Shown piece after piece: positions 49,301 through 56,466 of a stretch of 64,000 nucleotides of DNA; position 1 is the stretch's first letter, and each line of letters begins with the position of its first letter. A model generated the notes under the pieces. That model saw nothing but the letters and a program-made list of their open reading frames with translations, made no database searches and was not told the origin of the DNA. The stretch is from Palleronia marisminoris (GTDB taxonomy: Bacteria > Pseudomonadota > Alphaproteobacteria > Rhodobacterales > Rhodobacteraceae), in NCBI RefSeq assembly GCF_900172315.1, contig NZ_FWFV01000012.1, positions 1-64,000 on the forward strand. Reading direction: 5' to 3'. The position numbers were made by a program, and so were the translations under genes.

Positions 49301-50185
49301 ATGGCCTCGCCCGAGGTCTACACCGGGGTCGGCGAGGCTGCGTCGTTCGGCCTGCGCCATGCGCTTCCCGGCGCCGCGCTCGAGGCCGGCTCCGCGCGGT
49401 TCGTCCTCAGCGGCGCCGAGGCCGAAACCGATCAGGACCGCCGCTTCGCCGATTATGGCCTGTCCGCCAACTTCGCCGGCGGATCGGTGGCGTTCGGCAC
49501 CGAGATCGGCATTCTCTCGGGCTCGCTCGGGAAACTCGACGGAGAGGTGTCGTCCGACTACCTGGACGCGGAACTCGACGGTCTTGCGGCAGGCATCGGC
49601 TTCGCCCTGCCGATCGGCGGCGTACCGGGCCTGACCGCAACGGCGCGGGCCGGGATGGCAAGCTACGACGTGTCGGGGGAACGGATCGCCCTCGGCGGCC
49701 GCACGAGCATCGACGGCGTTGACGCGTCGTCCCGGCTTCTGGGGCTGGGTCTTGCCTACCAGCACCAGGCCGGGCGGAACCTGTTCTCGGCCACGTCCGA
49801 ACTGCTTCGGCTGAGCGATGACGTGGACGGGTTCGCCGAACAGGGCGATGCGCTGGACGCCCTCTCGGTCGAGGGGCAGGACGCGGACCGGACCTATCTC
49901 GACCTCGGGGTGGCTGTCCGGCATGCGGCAACGCCGCAAGTGGGGCTCTCGGCCTCGCTCGACACGAGCATCCGCCTGTCGGGCGACGAGCGCGAAGTGC
50001 TCGCCGGTCTAGCCGTCGAAGAGGCACGCTTCGGCGTCGGGAACGGCGGTCTCGCCGACCAGGAGTTCCGAGTCGGCCTCGGCGCGGACGTGCAATTCGG
50101 TCAGCACAACTCTGCCTCGGCGAGCATCAAGGCCGGAAGCGCTTCGGAAGTGACCTACGCCGTGTCGCTGGACTTCAAGTTCTGA
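43397..50185 (+). CDS. Giant autotransporter outer-membrane protein
   Basis: From the ATG at 43397 (GGAG upstream) the protein has 2262 residues and a Sec signal (SILSTTALVGTLVGAAPATIAS). The order is as follows. Residues 30-100 show beta-helix starts (GAGLGGVFFIDSNASLTLQNIDLRGN). Four GxGIPAGTxV repeats lie at 226-461. Gly-rich tracts lie at about 488-541 and 610-721. Beta-helix blocks with GTLTLTGD...GTLVLDGGTLSD repeats, duplicated at about 1041-1340 and 1341-1621, come next. LRPGNSPGEI is the usual passenger end motif. A 12-strand barrel of about 265 residues ends in Phe. It is surface-exposed or released, probably an adhesin or biofilm protein. No catalytic motif is visible. Confidence 0.92.
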   Translation: MKSYRSILSTTALVGTLVGAAPATIASPVHSIVEDGGGRAGHAIQGIATFGTSDAQTTFTNFFTEGGAGSGGGAGLGGVFFIDSNASLTLQNIDLRGNVTKGGQGGSRPPVDLSGSTLLLTDLTADISAVQAINPQPILTRVGSTYFVAGVTLANQNPAIRSGVSAGLDGVNGTVDIESVDGTEVTFATNVEIRTESITKASTTAVIPGATTLPIDTLTGSNENLRIGASVFGTGIDDDTRITGVNYGGADGREVVSIVIDKPTTSATSGFDAVNVGTLTAPQFARVGADEIRILSSGNTLKVGMTLAGEGIAAGTTVTAIDEDGTVRFSQPLPAGLQEFKGLIEAGQVGSNIINLPAPTTRVSVGTIVTGAGIPAGTTVTSIEGNSIKLSNALTAVPETIRTTPILSQAASGGQTRLRLPAHLTGIAAGMEVSGTGIPAGTRVVSYSSATGIAVLDHAVTEALSDVRFVSPLQDGGAMNGGIVSASGSGSDGGSGVNANSASAFIFSGEGQAGRNGGSGGAATQGTGGDGGSGGDGSNGAPVNKELIFDIATTTASAVADTASAAAALTSFPTDVGESIVSAANAAITWIQVADLGIRLGVWQSDQAKGRVGLGGDGGTGGAGGAGSEFFGGGAGGDGGDGGDGGNSITDGGTGGNGGNGGRGGFGAGGGSGGTGGSAGSTGNGIDGSSGAGGAAGFGGGVGSDGAGFGGGGGSGYGGAIFVRSGGSLVVSGNSTFANNAALAGSSSNAGQAGNAAGSDIFMMRGSDVLLAPGAGNRIRIEGTIADDSTASISSMSNASGDGASLRIGGGGTVELLGENTYTGTTNIEGAALAAKDGIGIHSRSHLQFDGGGALSDLAESNAGVLLTDGQFVRRVGTLSTQASWSGSGGFAASEEGLTLNFGYLGGASGQTLSLGQGGFVGGDSVLVFGARDATGTVRLVNKIVLNGGKMNVAVHDNEAVDTDRAVVTGNMTGGALEVGAAGYTGELVMTGTNALTGLTVNAGKLTTREGDVVGRLMASNGIATVDGGGLAFSAAEIFAALSVAARGEIVAADAMTVNQLTNQGLSTFFGILSAGAIHNLADGELRVKQVTSDSFVNEGLLLLAGDVTVGHGAPLTNDGTIAVADIRHIVADGLAGKGTLSVADEGALTLELSGVSTYEGSSSGAGEIAKAGTGTLTLTGDMGHTGATRVMNGTLVLDGGTLSDIATLAVEKDGQFILLTPETVGDLLSAGMIELHADLTTTGKMVNDGVLTFREPVTLTTAGLSGGDTGEVRIDAGTPLRLVQSKNTIYSGNFTGDGILTKAGSGTLSHDGAAGSFTADGILVEEGGMSFASAQAFDSLSVAAKGKVTSADALTVDTVTNEGISAFGGHLFAGSIHNLTGGEMRVDAVTADAFENAGLLLLAGDVTMNHGASMQNEGKIGVADARRIIAAGLSGEGSLELSEAGILALDLSGASSFAGSSAGGGRIIKEGTGQLTLTGEMLHSGGTRVTNGTLVLDDGNLSDVGTLVVDKNGRFVLLTDESVGELRNSGKVELVANLTAAGKVVNDGSLTFEDRVTLTTAGLSGGATGAITIDAEESLRLVQTGTSTYSGTIGGAGVLTKAGTGTLGLDGAEGSFSVGTLYIDAGRVTFASPYVAAQTVGVDIRSNGTLQLANGNQRITRLVGAGTLALGTNDLYVSDGGEFSGVLTGTGSLRVVGGQFLVDSSLSSETNAFEVDGTSDILVAKGQKITFPKVNVTGGKLSVAGGLKTAELSVSKGGTLQLGTDENISVEAKTTTISGAGSSVRGNGRVSGKMTIGIGAFLRPGNSPGEIAVEDLVLAEGSTTELEYVSGTSHDVMRITGEFTIEPGARLDILATAGQSLAAGESVRFFDFTAGNLSGHFGEVASGFDGTSVLNLSTGSLVGLGGITIDELFEAAARTDNDRAILAAALVAGTDGVAQTYGGNLVPSLALAQTSANPAAANAAVLAMASPEVYTGVGEAASFGLRHALPGAALEAGSARFVLSGAEAETDQDRRFADYGLSANFAGGSVAFGTEIGILSGSLGKLDGEVSSDYLDAELDGLAAGIGFALPIGGVPGLTATARAGMASYDVSGERIALGGRTSIDGVDASSRLLGLGLAYQHQAGRNLFSATSELLRLSDDVDGFAEQGDALDALSVEGQDADRTYLDLGVAVRHAATPQVGLSASLDTSIRLSGDEREVLAGLAVEEARFGVGNGGLADQEFRVGLGADVQFGQHNSASASIKAGSASEVTYAVSLDFKF
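44074..44780 (+). repeat. Four GxGIPAGTxV repeats in the autotransporter
   Basis: The related units read GASVFGTGIDDDTRITGV, GMTLAGEGIAAGTTVTAI, GTIVTGAGIPAGTTVTSI and GMEVSGTGIPAGTRVVSY. Each is followed by a short strand such as KLSNAL or RFSQPL. Spacing is about 60-75 residues. They likely form small beta modules near the N-terminus of the passenger. Confidence 0.8.
44860..45560 (+). repeat. Gly-Gly-X low-complexity tracts in the autotransporter
   Basis: Two tracts are dominated by GG-D, GG-N, GG-S and GG-A triplets, separated by an Ala/Thr-rich helix-like stretch (about 45030-45220). They look like PGRS-type or polyglycine-II linkers. The DNA is nearly all GGC/GGN codons, so slippage is possible here. 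Confidence 0.8.
46517..48260 (+). repeat. Tandem duplication of about 0.9 kb inside the autotransporter
   Basis: The unit that starts LSVAARGEIVAADAMTV near 46517 repeats as LSVAAKGKVTSADALTV near 47417. The order continues the same in both: IHNL, LLLLAGDVT, GTLTLTGD or GQLTLTGE, GTLVLD, VTLTTAGLSGG, LRLVQ. Copies are diverged, so the duplication is old. Confidence 0.85.
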
Positions 50186-50192
50186 AAAACCG

Positions 50193-50218
50193 GGCCGGGT
50201 GGCGACCGCCACCCGGCC
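50193..50218. terminator. Bidirectional terminator between autotransporter and rlpA-like genes
   Basis: GGCCGGGTGGCG (50193-50204) pairs perfectly with CGCCACCCGGCC (50207-50218) around two bases. Read on the minus strand it is followed by GGTTTTTC, a good terminator for the rlpA-like gene. On the plus strand the T-run is short. Confidence 0.8.
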
Positions 50219-50220
50219 TT

Positions 50221-50241
50221 CACGTCTGCCACGCAGACGTG
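50221..50241. repeat. Second short perfect hairpin
   Basis: CACGTCTGC (50221-50229) and GCAGACGTG (50233-50241) form a nine-pair stem with a three-base loop, two bases after the first terminator stem. Confidence 0.7.
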
Positions 50242-50267
50242 GCACCTGCGGATTGCGCGCGATGCGA

Positions 50268-50657
50268 TCAGGCAAGCACCTCGATCTTGACGTGGGCGAC
50301 GCCGGTGGCGGTAAGCCCGATATCGTTCGCCGCCTCTTTGGACAGATCGATCACCCGGTCCTTGGCAAAGGGGCCCCGGTCGTTGATCCGTACCACCACG
50401 GATTCATCGGTGACCTCGTTCGTGACACGGACCTGCGTGTCGAAGGGCAGCGTCGGATGGGCGGCGGTAAGGTCGTTCATGTCGAACGTCTCGCCATTCG
50501 CCGTCTTGCGCCCGTGAAACCCCGGACCATACCAGGACGCCGTTCCCTCGATCGTTCTCTCGACGGTTGCGCCTTCGTGCGCTGAGGCGAGAAAAGGCAC
50601 CGCGAAGAAGCAGCTTGCTGCGAGAGCGGTTCGGCGCATGAGCTTGGACTTGATCAT
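50268..50657 (-). CDS. RlpA-like double-psi beta-barrel septal-ring/lytic protein
   Basis: The 129-residue protein has a Sec signal peptide ([22 protein letters not shown]). An RlpA/DPBB domain follows: [44 protein letters not shown] and [24 protein letters not shown]. The catalytic Asp (NDRGPF) and the His of HGRKTANGE are kept. RlpA proteins bind or cleave naked glycan strands at the septum. There is no SPOR domain and no lipobox, so it is a small secreted form. Start at 50657 follows GGAGG. A longer start at 50744 has no signal peptide. Confidence 0.9.
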   Translation of the reverse strand: MIKSKLMRRTALAASCFFAVPFLASAHEGATVERTIEGTASWYGPGFHGRKTANGETFDMNDLTAAHPTLPFDTQVRVTNEVTDESVVVRINDRGPFAKDRVIDLSKEAANDIGLTATGVAHVKIEVLA

Positions 50658-50819
50658 AAGGTGTTCCTCCGTGTTTTTTTGGTCGTTGGACGCCATCTGT
50701 GCAGGCCGTCCGCCATGTGCAACGGGGGGTCTTTCGGGTTCCATCCTCGGGGCAAATCAGGCGGATGGTCGCCACTTTCCGGGGTTTGCGGGCACCTTTC
50801 CGCCGGGGCAAGGAGGTCA

Positions 50820-50843
50820 GGAACAAACGCAGTCCGGGTCGTT
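50820..50843 (+). promoter_or_regulatory. Possible ECF-type (general stress) promoter of the DUF892 gene
   Basis: GGAAC (50820-50824) is followed after 15 bases by CGTT (50840-50843). The alphaproteobacterial EcfG consensus has GGAAC and CGTT spaced by 16-17, so the spacing is one short. DUF892 genes are often stress induced, which is the only support beyond the match. Confidence 0.3.
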
Positions 50844-50876
50844 TGTGTAGTCAACACGACACTACAGGAGGCATAG

Positions 50877-51392
50877 ATGGCCGATACCGATTACGCGCGC
50901 GAGGTGTTCCTCACGGGATTGAAGAACGCTCACGCGATGGAAAAGCAGGCGCTGTCGATCATGCAGCCGCAAGTGAGCCGCCTGAAGCACTATCCCGATC
51001 TCTCGAAGCGCCTCGAGGCGCATATTTCCGAGACGGAAACGCAGCTCGAACGCCTTTCGGAGGTGCTGGATTCCGTCGGGGAAAGCAGCTCCACGACGAA
51101 GGACGCCTTCCTCTCGACCGTCGGCTCGACCGCCGCGCTGAGCCATGTCGCGGCCGCGGACGAGGTCCTGAAGAACTCTTTCGCGAACCTGGCCTTCGAG
51201 AATTACGAGATCGCCGCCTATATCTCCCTTATAACGGCCGCCCAGGTTTCCGGCGAAAGCAAGGCCGTGCCCTTGCTGGAAGCCAACCTGGACGAAGAGC
51301 GGCGCATGGCAGAATGGGTTGCGGGACACATTCCGTTGATCACCGAGACATTCATCTCGCTGAAGGACTCGGGCGAAACGGCGAAAGTCTGA
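50877..51392 (+). CDS. DUF892 (YciE/YciF-type) ferritin-like protein
   Basis: The 171-residue four-helix protein has the YciF-type pattern: VFLTGLKNAHAMEKQALSIMQPQ, LSKRLEAHISETETQLERL and AFENYEIAAYISLITAA, then LDEERRMAEWV. Glu/His residues at E-x-x-H-like sites would hold two irons. Members are stress-induced ferritin-like proteins, sometimes expressed with catalase. AGGAGG before the ATG is strong. It stands alone. Confidence 0.88.
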   Translation: MADTDYAREVFLTGLKNAHAMEKQALSIMQPQVSRLKHYPDLSKRLEAHISETETQLERLSEVLDSVGESSSTTKDAFLSTVGSTAALSHVAAADEVLKNSFANLAFENYEIAAYISLITAAQVSGESKAVPLLEANLDEERRMAEWVAGHIPLITETFISLKDSGETAKV

Positions 51393-51439
51393 GTTCGCCC
51401 TTCGTCAGCGCGAGGGCAGTCGCCGTCGTGCTGACGCAA

Positions 51440-52390
51440 TCAACTGGCCCGCGGCCAGTTTTCGGCGACGGAATCCCGGAATAGCTGGTTGTTGATATCC
51501 GTCGCGGCGATGGCAGCCTGCCCGGTCGCCACCGCGACCTGCGCCAGCCCCTTCACCGCGTCACCAGCAGCATAAAGCCCCGGCACGTTCGTCCTCTGGT
51601 GGTCGTCGACGATCAAGGCGCCCTCGGCGTCGCCTTCCGCACCCACCGCCCGAGCGAGTTCCGAACGCACATCCCGGCCGAGCGCCGAATAGACCGCGTC
51701 GAAACTATGCTTCTCGCCGCCTTCCATGTGCCAGGAGTCGATCGCCCCATCGGCGAGGCCGAACTGCCGCACCGGCACGTCGATGACGCGCACTCCGGCA
51801 TCCCGAAGCCCCTTGCGATCCTGTGGAGAAAACTCCATCGGCCGGCCCAGCGTCAGCAGCGTCAGATCATCGGTATAGCCGCGCAAGAGCAGCGCTTCCC
51901 TGAGCGAGCAGGCGCCGTAGCCGATGATGGCGACCTTCTGTCCCGTCACCTCATAGGCGTCGCAAATGGGGCAATAGCGCAGGAAGCCGTTCCGGGTGGC
52001 CTCTGGGATGTCGGGGAGGTCGGGCTCTCGGTCGACGCAGCCGGTCGCGAGCAGGACCATCCGGCTGCGGACGGTTCCCGCCGACGTCTCGGCCAGGAAG
52101 GATCCGTCCGGATCGCGCCTCAGCCGGTGGACGGTATCGCTCACGATCCGGGAGCCGTAGCGCATGGCCTGCTCGCGCATGCGCGACAGCAGCGTGTTGC
52201 CCGGTATCCCGTCGGGGAACCCGGGCAGGTTGTGCGAGACCGGGATGCGGCTCGCCCGGCTCGCTCCCGAGTCGAAGACGATGAACCGGCGGCGGAACCG
52301 CGCCAGGTAGGTCGCGGCAGTCAATCCCGCGGGACCGCCACCGATCACCACCACATCGACGTCCGTCTCGTTGGTTCGTCGTTCACTCAT
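51440..52390 (-). CDS. Thioredoxin-reductase-like NAD(P)/FAD oxidoreductase
   Basis: The 316-residue flavoprotein has [20 protein letters not shown] and a CxxC as CPICD ([10 protein letters not shown]), where classical thioredoxin reductases have CATC. The second dinucleotide-binding motif is [17 protein letters not shown], and FAD contact is through [33 protein letters not shown]. The CPIC type is a common alternate group whose partner may not be thioredoxin. No thioredoxin gene is near. It reads toward the DUF892 gene (convergent). Confidence 0.88.
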   Translation of the reverse strand: MSERRTNETDVDVVVIGGGPAGLTAATYLARFRRRFIVFDSGASRASRIPVSHNLPGFPDGIPGNTLLSRMREQAMRYGSRIVSDTVHRLRRDPDGSFLAETSAGTVRSRMVLLATGCVDREPDLPDIPEATRNGFLRYCPICDAYEVTGQKVAIIGYGACSLREALLLRGYTDDLTLLTLGRPMEFSPQDRKGLRDAGVRVIDVPVRQFGLADGAIDSWHMEGGEKHSFDAVYSALGRDVRSELARAVGAEGDAEGALIVDDHQRTNVPGLYAAGDAVKGLAQVAVATGQAAIAATDINNQLFRDSVAENWPRAS

Positions 52391-52492
52391 GACCCGCTTC
52401 GCGCCTCTCGTCCCGAGCGCCTCCGTTGCTTCTCTTGAGAGACGCAGCCAGGCGGGAATGGTTCACAGTCGCGGCGACAACTGCCCTCGCGG

Positions 52493-53800
52493 TCAGCTCC
52501 CGATCATGGTGTTGGGCAGCCAGAGAGAGATCCCCGGGAAGGCCAAGAGAACGAGGAGCGTCACGATCATCGCCAGGAGATAAGGCATGATCCCGCGGAA
52601 GATCTGGTTGAGCGACGTGTCCGGCGCGACCGATTTCACGATGTAGACGTTGATCCCCACGGGAGGCGAGATCAGCCCCATCTCGAGCGTCAGGACCACG
52701 AGCACGCCGAACCAGATCGGGTCGATGCCGAGCTCGATGACGATTGGGTAGAAGATCGGCATCGACAGGACGAGCATCGCAAAGCCCTCCATGAAGCAGC
52801 CCATGACCAGGTAGGTCGCCAGCATCAGGGCGAGGACGCCGAGGACCGGCAGGTCCAGGCCCACGATAAACGCGCCGAGCGATTGCGGGATGCGGCTGAG
52901 CGCCAGGAACGGGATCAGCGTGTAGGCCGAGATCAGGATCAGCATGACGGCGGCGGTGGTCACGACAGACGAGCGCGCGGCCTTCCAGAACGCGTTCAGC
53001 GTCAGCGTGCGCCGGATGAGGCCGAAGAGGATCGCCAGCCCCGCCCCCACCGCCGACGCCTCGGTCGGAGAGAACACACCGCCATAAATCCCGCCGATAG
53101 TCAAAAGGATGATGCCGATGATCGGCGCGGCGTTCGCCATGGCCAGGAGCTTCTCGCGCCCGGTGGTGCGCGGCCCCTCCGGGCCTTTCGTCGGGTCGAG
53201 GTAGCACAGGACCATGATGGTGCCGACGAACATCGCCAGCAGCAGAAGGCCCGGCAGCACACCGGCGAGGAACAGGCGGCCGATGCTTTCCTGCGCGAGA
53301 ATCGCATAGATCACGAAGCCGGTCGAGGGCGGGATCAGGATGCCCAGCGTCCCGCCCGCGGCGACGGCCCCCGTGGACAGGCCCTTGTCGTAACCGAACC
53401 GGTCCATCTGCTTGAGGCTGACCTTGCCCATCGTCAGCGCCGCGGCCACCGACGATCCCGACAGCGCGGCGAACCCGCCGCAGCCGATCACGGTCGCGGC
53501 GGCAAGCCCGCCCCGCAGCCGCCCGATCAGCGCATAGGCGGCGTCGTAGAGCCGCCGGCTCATGCCCGTCTCGGTGGCGATGTTGCCCATGAAGATGAAC
53601 AGGGGCACGACCACCAGCTCGGCCGACGAGGCCAGCGTGAAGGTATCCGAGGCAAGGTTGGCGATCGCGGCGGAAGGAGAATTCAGGATCGCCTGCCCTG
53701 TCAGACCGACGGTGAACATGGCCAACGCCACCGGGATGCGCAGCGCGAGAAGCACCAGCAGCACGACCATGCCGATGGTGCCGACGGCGAGACCGCTCAT
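52493..53800 (-). CDS. TRAP transporter large permease (DctM type)
   Basis: The 435-residue protein has about 12 helices and DctM motifs LVVVPLFIFMGNIATETGMSRRLYDAAYAL, CGGFAALSGSSVAAALTMGKVSLKQM, GGTLGILIPPSTGFVIYAI and ISPPVGINVYIV. It is the last gene of the C1/demethylase operon. Start at 53800 overlaps the dctQ-type stop (ATGA), and an earlier frame start at 53977 lies within that gene. Confidence 0.9.
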   Translation of the reverse strand: MSGLAVGTIGMVVLLVLLALRIPVALAMFTVGLTGQAILNSPSAAIANLASDTFTLASSAELVVVPLFIFMGNIATETGMSRRLYDAAYALIGRLRGGLAAATVIGCGGFAALSGSSVAAALTMGKVSLKQMDRFGYDKGLSTGAVAAGGTLGILIPPSTGFVIYAILAQESIGRLFLAGVLPGLLLLAMFVGTIMVLCYLDPTKGPEGPRTTGREKLLAMANAAPIIGIILLTIGGIYGGVFSPTEASAVGAGLAILFGLIRRTLTLNAFWKAARSSVVTTAAVMLILISAYTLIPFLALSRIPQSLGAFIVGLDLPVLGVLALMLATYLVMGCFMEGFAMLVLSMPIFYPIVIELGIDPIWFGVLVVLTLEMGLISPPVGINVYIVKSVAPDTSLNQIFRGIMPYLLAMIVTLLVLLAFPGISLWLPNTMIGS

Positions 53801-54303
53801 GCTTCGTGTCTTTCCTGCAGGGGTTTGCCGCCAAGGATCAGGAACACGGCGCGCAGGGCCATGCCCAGCGCGGTGATGATCGAAGCAACCACCACGAAGT
53901 ACTGGAACCACGCCTTGGGCATCTCGATGATGTTCGTGGCCAGGTTCAGAAGCCGCGACAGGGACGCCGAGTCCCATGCGGTATAGGCGATGAGGGCGAA
54001 GATGACCGCCCCCAGAAGCGCCGCGACGATGTCCCCCACCCGCTTGAGCCAGGTGGGGAACACGCGCTCGAAGACGTCCACGACGATGTGTCCGTCCATT
54101 CTGTCGCAGATCGACATGCCGCCGAAGATCACGATGACCAGCGCCATCGATGTCAGGTCCTGCGCCCCGTAGAGCGGATGACCCAGGTAGCGCCCGACCA
54201 CGTCGTAGCAGATCACCAGGGTCAGCCCGACGAGGCCCAGGGTGCCGGCAATGGCCGCCACGCGCGCGAGGACGTAGGACAGCTTGTCGATCTTCGCGAG
54301 CAT
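53797..54303 (-). CDS. TRAP transporter small permease (DctQ type)
   Basis: The 168-residue protein has four helices and the family centre GRYLGHPLYGAQDLTSMALVIVIFGGMSICDRMDGHIVVDVF. It overlaps the binding-protein stop by one triplet and the large permease by four bases, so all three are coupled. Confidence 0.9.
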   Translation of the reverse strand: MLAKIDKLSYVLARVAAIAGTLGLVGLTLVICYDVVGRYLGHPLYGAQDLTSMALVIVIFGGMSICDRMDGHIVVDVFERVFPTWLKRVGDIVAALLGAVIFALIAYTAWDSASLSRLLNLATNIIEMPKAWFQYFVVVASIITALGMALRAVFLILGGKPLQERHEA

Positions 54304-55289
54304 CAGCCTTGCTGGCCGGTCATGACGTTGTAGACCTCTTCGGCGCCGCGCTCTTCGACGATCCGCTGCGTCACCGGCTCGGTGATGTCGCTGAAGGCCG
54401 CCGATTCTTCTTCGCCGAGTTCGATGACGGTGTTGTCGCCTGCACCCTTGATGCTCTGCAGCGTCTCGTCGGCCTTGGCGTACCAGCCCTCCTCCGACAG
54501 GCGCGAGAGTTCGCGGCCGGCAATGCTGTCGATCGCCGCGCGCTGCTCTTCCGGAAGGCCGTCATACTTGCTCTGGTTCATCACCACGAAGAACGAGATG
54601 TGACCGAGATTCGGGCCGGTGGTATAGCTGTTGGCCACCTCGTCGAGCCGGAAGTCGCTGATCGCCGAGGCGCCCGTGATGATGCCGTCGATCAGGCCGG
54701 TCTGCAGGGCGTTGTACATCTCGCTGGCGGGCATCTGCACCGGCGTCCCGCCGAGCGCCTCGACCAACTGCCCGGCCGCCGAGCCCGAGACGCGGATCTT
54801 CAGCCCTTCGACATCGGCGGGCGTACGGATGTCCTTGTCCTTCATGATGAAGACGTTGGGCTCGGACAGCCACAGCGCGAGCGGCTTGGCGCGGGGGAAC
54901 TCGTCCTGAAGCAGCCCGGCATCCCAGGCATCCCACAGGATTTCGTAGCCCGAGCGGTCTCCGCCGCCGACGCCCGGCAACTCCGAGATCATGGTCTTGT
55001 CGAACTGCGACGAGGTGTAGCCCGGCAGGCCCCAACCGATATCGGCCACGCCCTGGATGACGCGGACATATTGCTCGGTCGGGCCGGCACCCAGCTCGCC
55101 GCCCGGGTAGACCTGGATCTCGAGGCCCGAGTCGGCGACGGCTTCCTGCAGAGGTTCGATATTGGCCTCGGTCAGCGTGTGCTGCGGCGGCACGAAATGG
55201 GCGTAGGACACCGTTTCGGCGCTCGCCGCACCGGCGGTCAGGATCGTCGCGGCCGCGATGGCGCGGCGCAAGGTCGTCTGGATCGTCAT
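54303..55289 (-). CDS. TRAP substrate-binding protein (DctP family)
   Basis: The 328-residue protein has a Sec signal (RAIAAATILTAGAASAE, cut near ASA). DctP patterns follow: HFVPPQHTLTEANIEPLQEAV, GELGAGPTEQYVRVIQGVADIGWG, the Arg segment EGLKIRVSGSAAGQLVEALGG, and SEMYNALQTGLIDGIITGASAISDFRLDEVANSY. The ligand is unknown. With an O-demethylase-type gene in the same operon, a methoxylated aromatic or other methylated acid is a fair guess (inference). GGGAGG precedes the ATG at 55289. Confidence 0.9.
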   Translation of the reverse strand: MTIQTTLRRAIAAATILTAGAASAETVSYAHFVPPQHTLTEANIEPLQEAVADSGLEIQVYPGGELGAGPTEQYVRVIQGVADIGWGLPGYTSSQFDKTMISELPGVGGGDRSGYEILWDAWDAGLLQDEFPRAKPLALWLSEPNVFIMKDKDIRTPADVEGLKIRVSGSAAGQLVEALGGTPVQMPASEMYNALQTGLIDGIITGASAISDFRLDEVANSYTTGPNLGHISFFVVMNQSKYDGLPEEQRAAIDSIAGRELSRLSEEGWYAKADETLQSIKGAGDNTVIELGEEESAAFSDITEPVTQRIVEERGAEEVYNVMTGQQG

Positions 55290-55310
55290 TCTGGTTTCCT
55301 CCCTGAATGT

Positions 55311-55332
55311 CCCGGCCGGTCGACCGGCCGGG
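55311..55332 (-). terminator. Perfect hairpin in front of the binding-protein gene
   Basis: CCCGGCCGGT (55311-55320) and ACCGGCCGGG (55323-55332) are exact complements around CG. It lies in the 71-base gap between the MetE-like and DctP genes. A partial terminator or RNA end-processing stem would set the ratio of the C1 enzymes to the transporter. Confidence 0.55.
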
Positions 55333-55360
55333 TTGCTCTTTGATCTGGTGTGGCCTTCGC

Positions 55361-56466
55361 TCAGACGGTGCCCCAGATGTCCCGGGCCAGCGTCACGACA
55401 CGTTCGAGCTTGCGCCACTGGTCGTCCTCGGTCAGCGCGTTTCCGTGCTCGGTCGACGAGAACCCGCATTGCGGGGCGATCCCCAGCTGGTCGAGATCCA
55501 CGTAGGCCGAGGCCTCGTCGAACTTGCGCTTCAGCCAGTCCATGTCCTCGAGCTCGGGCGTCTTGGTGGTGATGAAGCCGGCCATGATGCGCTTGTCGCC
55601 CTTGGGCAACAGGCGCAGCGGCTCGAGGCCCCCTGCCCGGTCAGTGTCGTACTCCATGAAATAGACGTCTACGTCGGCACCGAAGATCGCCTCGGCCGCC
55701 GCCTCGTAGCCGCCCGAGGCGACATGGCTCGAGCGGAAGTTGCCGCGGCACATGTGCATCCCTATGGTCATGTCGCTGGGCCGATCCTTGATCGCCTCGT
55801 TCAGCATCCAGCCGTAGCGCTCGATCAGCCAGTCCGGGTCCTGCCCCATCGCCCGGCGGTTTTCGCGCTGCGTCTCATCGCACAGATAGGCGAAGAAGAT
55901 GTCGTCGAGCTGCAGGTAGCGGCAGCCGGCCTCGTAATAGGCCGCGACCGCGTCCTTGTAGGTGTCGGCGATGGCGGAAAAGAACGCCTCGTGATCCTTG
56001 TAGGGCTCGTGCCGGATGGTGTCGGGAGTCACCCGGAAATGGATCGCCGAGGGGCCGGGGATCGAGATCTTGGGACAGACCTTCGTGCGCTCGGCCACGA
56101 AGCGGTAATGCTCCAGCATCGGGTGGTCCTTGGGGAACGCGAGCGGCCCCGAGTTGACTGGAAACACGCTGATGTCGGCGCCCTTGAAGCCGAGGCCCGA
56201 ACCCGTCTTCTCCTCGAATTCGATCCCGTCGAGCACCCCATGAAATCGTAGTGCCAGAAGGCGCGGCGCGCCTCGCCATCGGTGACGACGGGCAGGCCGA
56301 TCTCTTCCTGGCGCTGGATGAGACGCGGAATCTCGGCATCCTCGACTTCGCGCAGCTTCTCGGCCGAGACGCCGGCGGCGCGGGCCTTGGCGATCGCTTC
56401 GGGGCGAAGAAGGCTGCCCACGTGGTCGGCGCGGAAGGGAGGCATCTTCGAAGTGGTCTCAGTCAT
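55361..56466 (-). pseudogene. Short-form methionine-synthase (MetE C-terminal-like) gene, frameshifted
   Basis: Two overlapping frames complete one protein of about 368 residues. The first (from 56466) reads PPFRADHVGSLLRPEAIAKAR...VVTDGEARRAFWHYDFMG. The second continues LDGIEFEEKTGSGLGFKGADISVFPVNSGPLAFPKDHPMLEHY to 55361. They are joined at a run of four G (CCCC at 56236-56239 on the plus strand), where one more G would restore the frame. Zinc-site-like residues are kept (MHMCRGNFR; PQCGFSSTEHGN). The family transfers methyl from methyl-tetrahydrofolate to a thiol. A sequencing error, a recent mutation or programmed shifting are all possible. Its start overlaps the metF stop. Confidence 0.85.
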
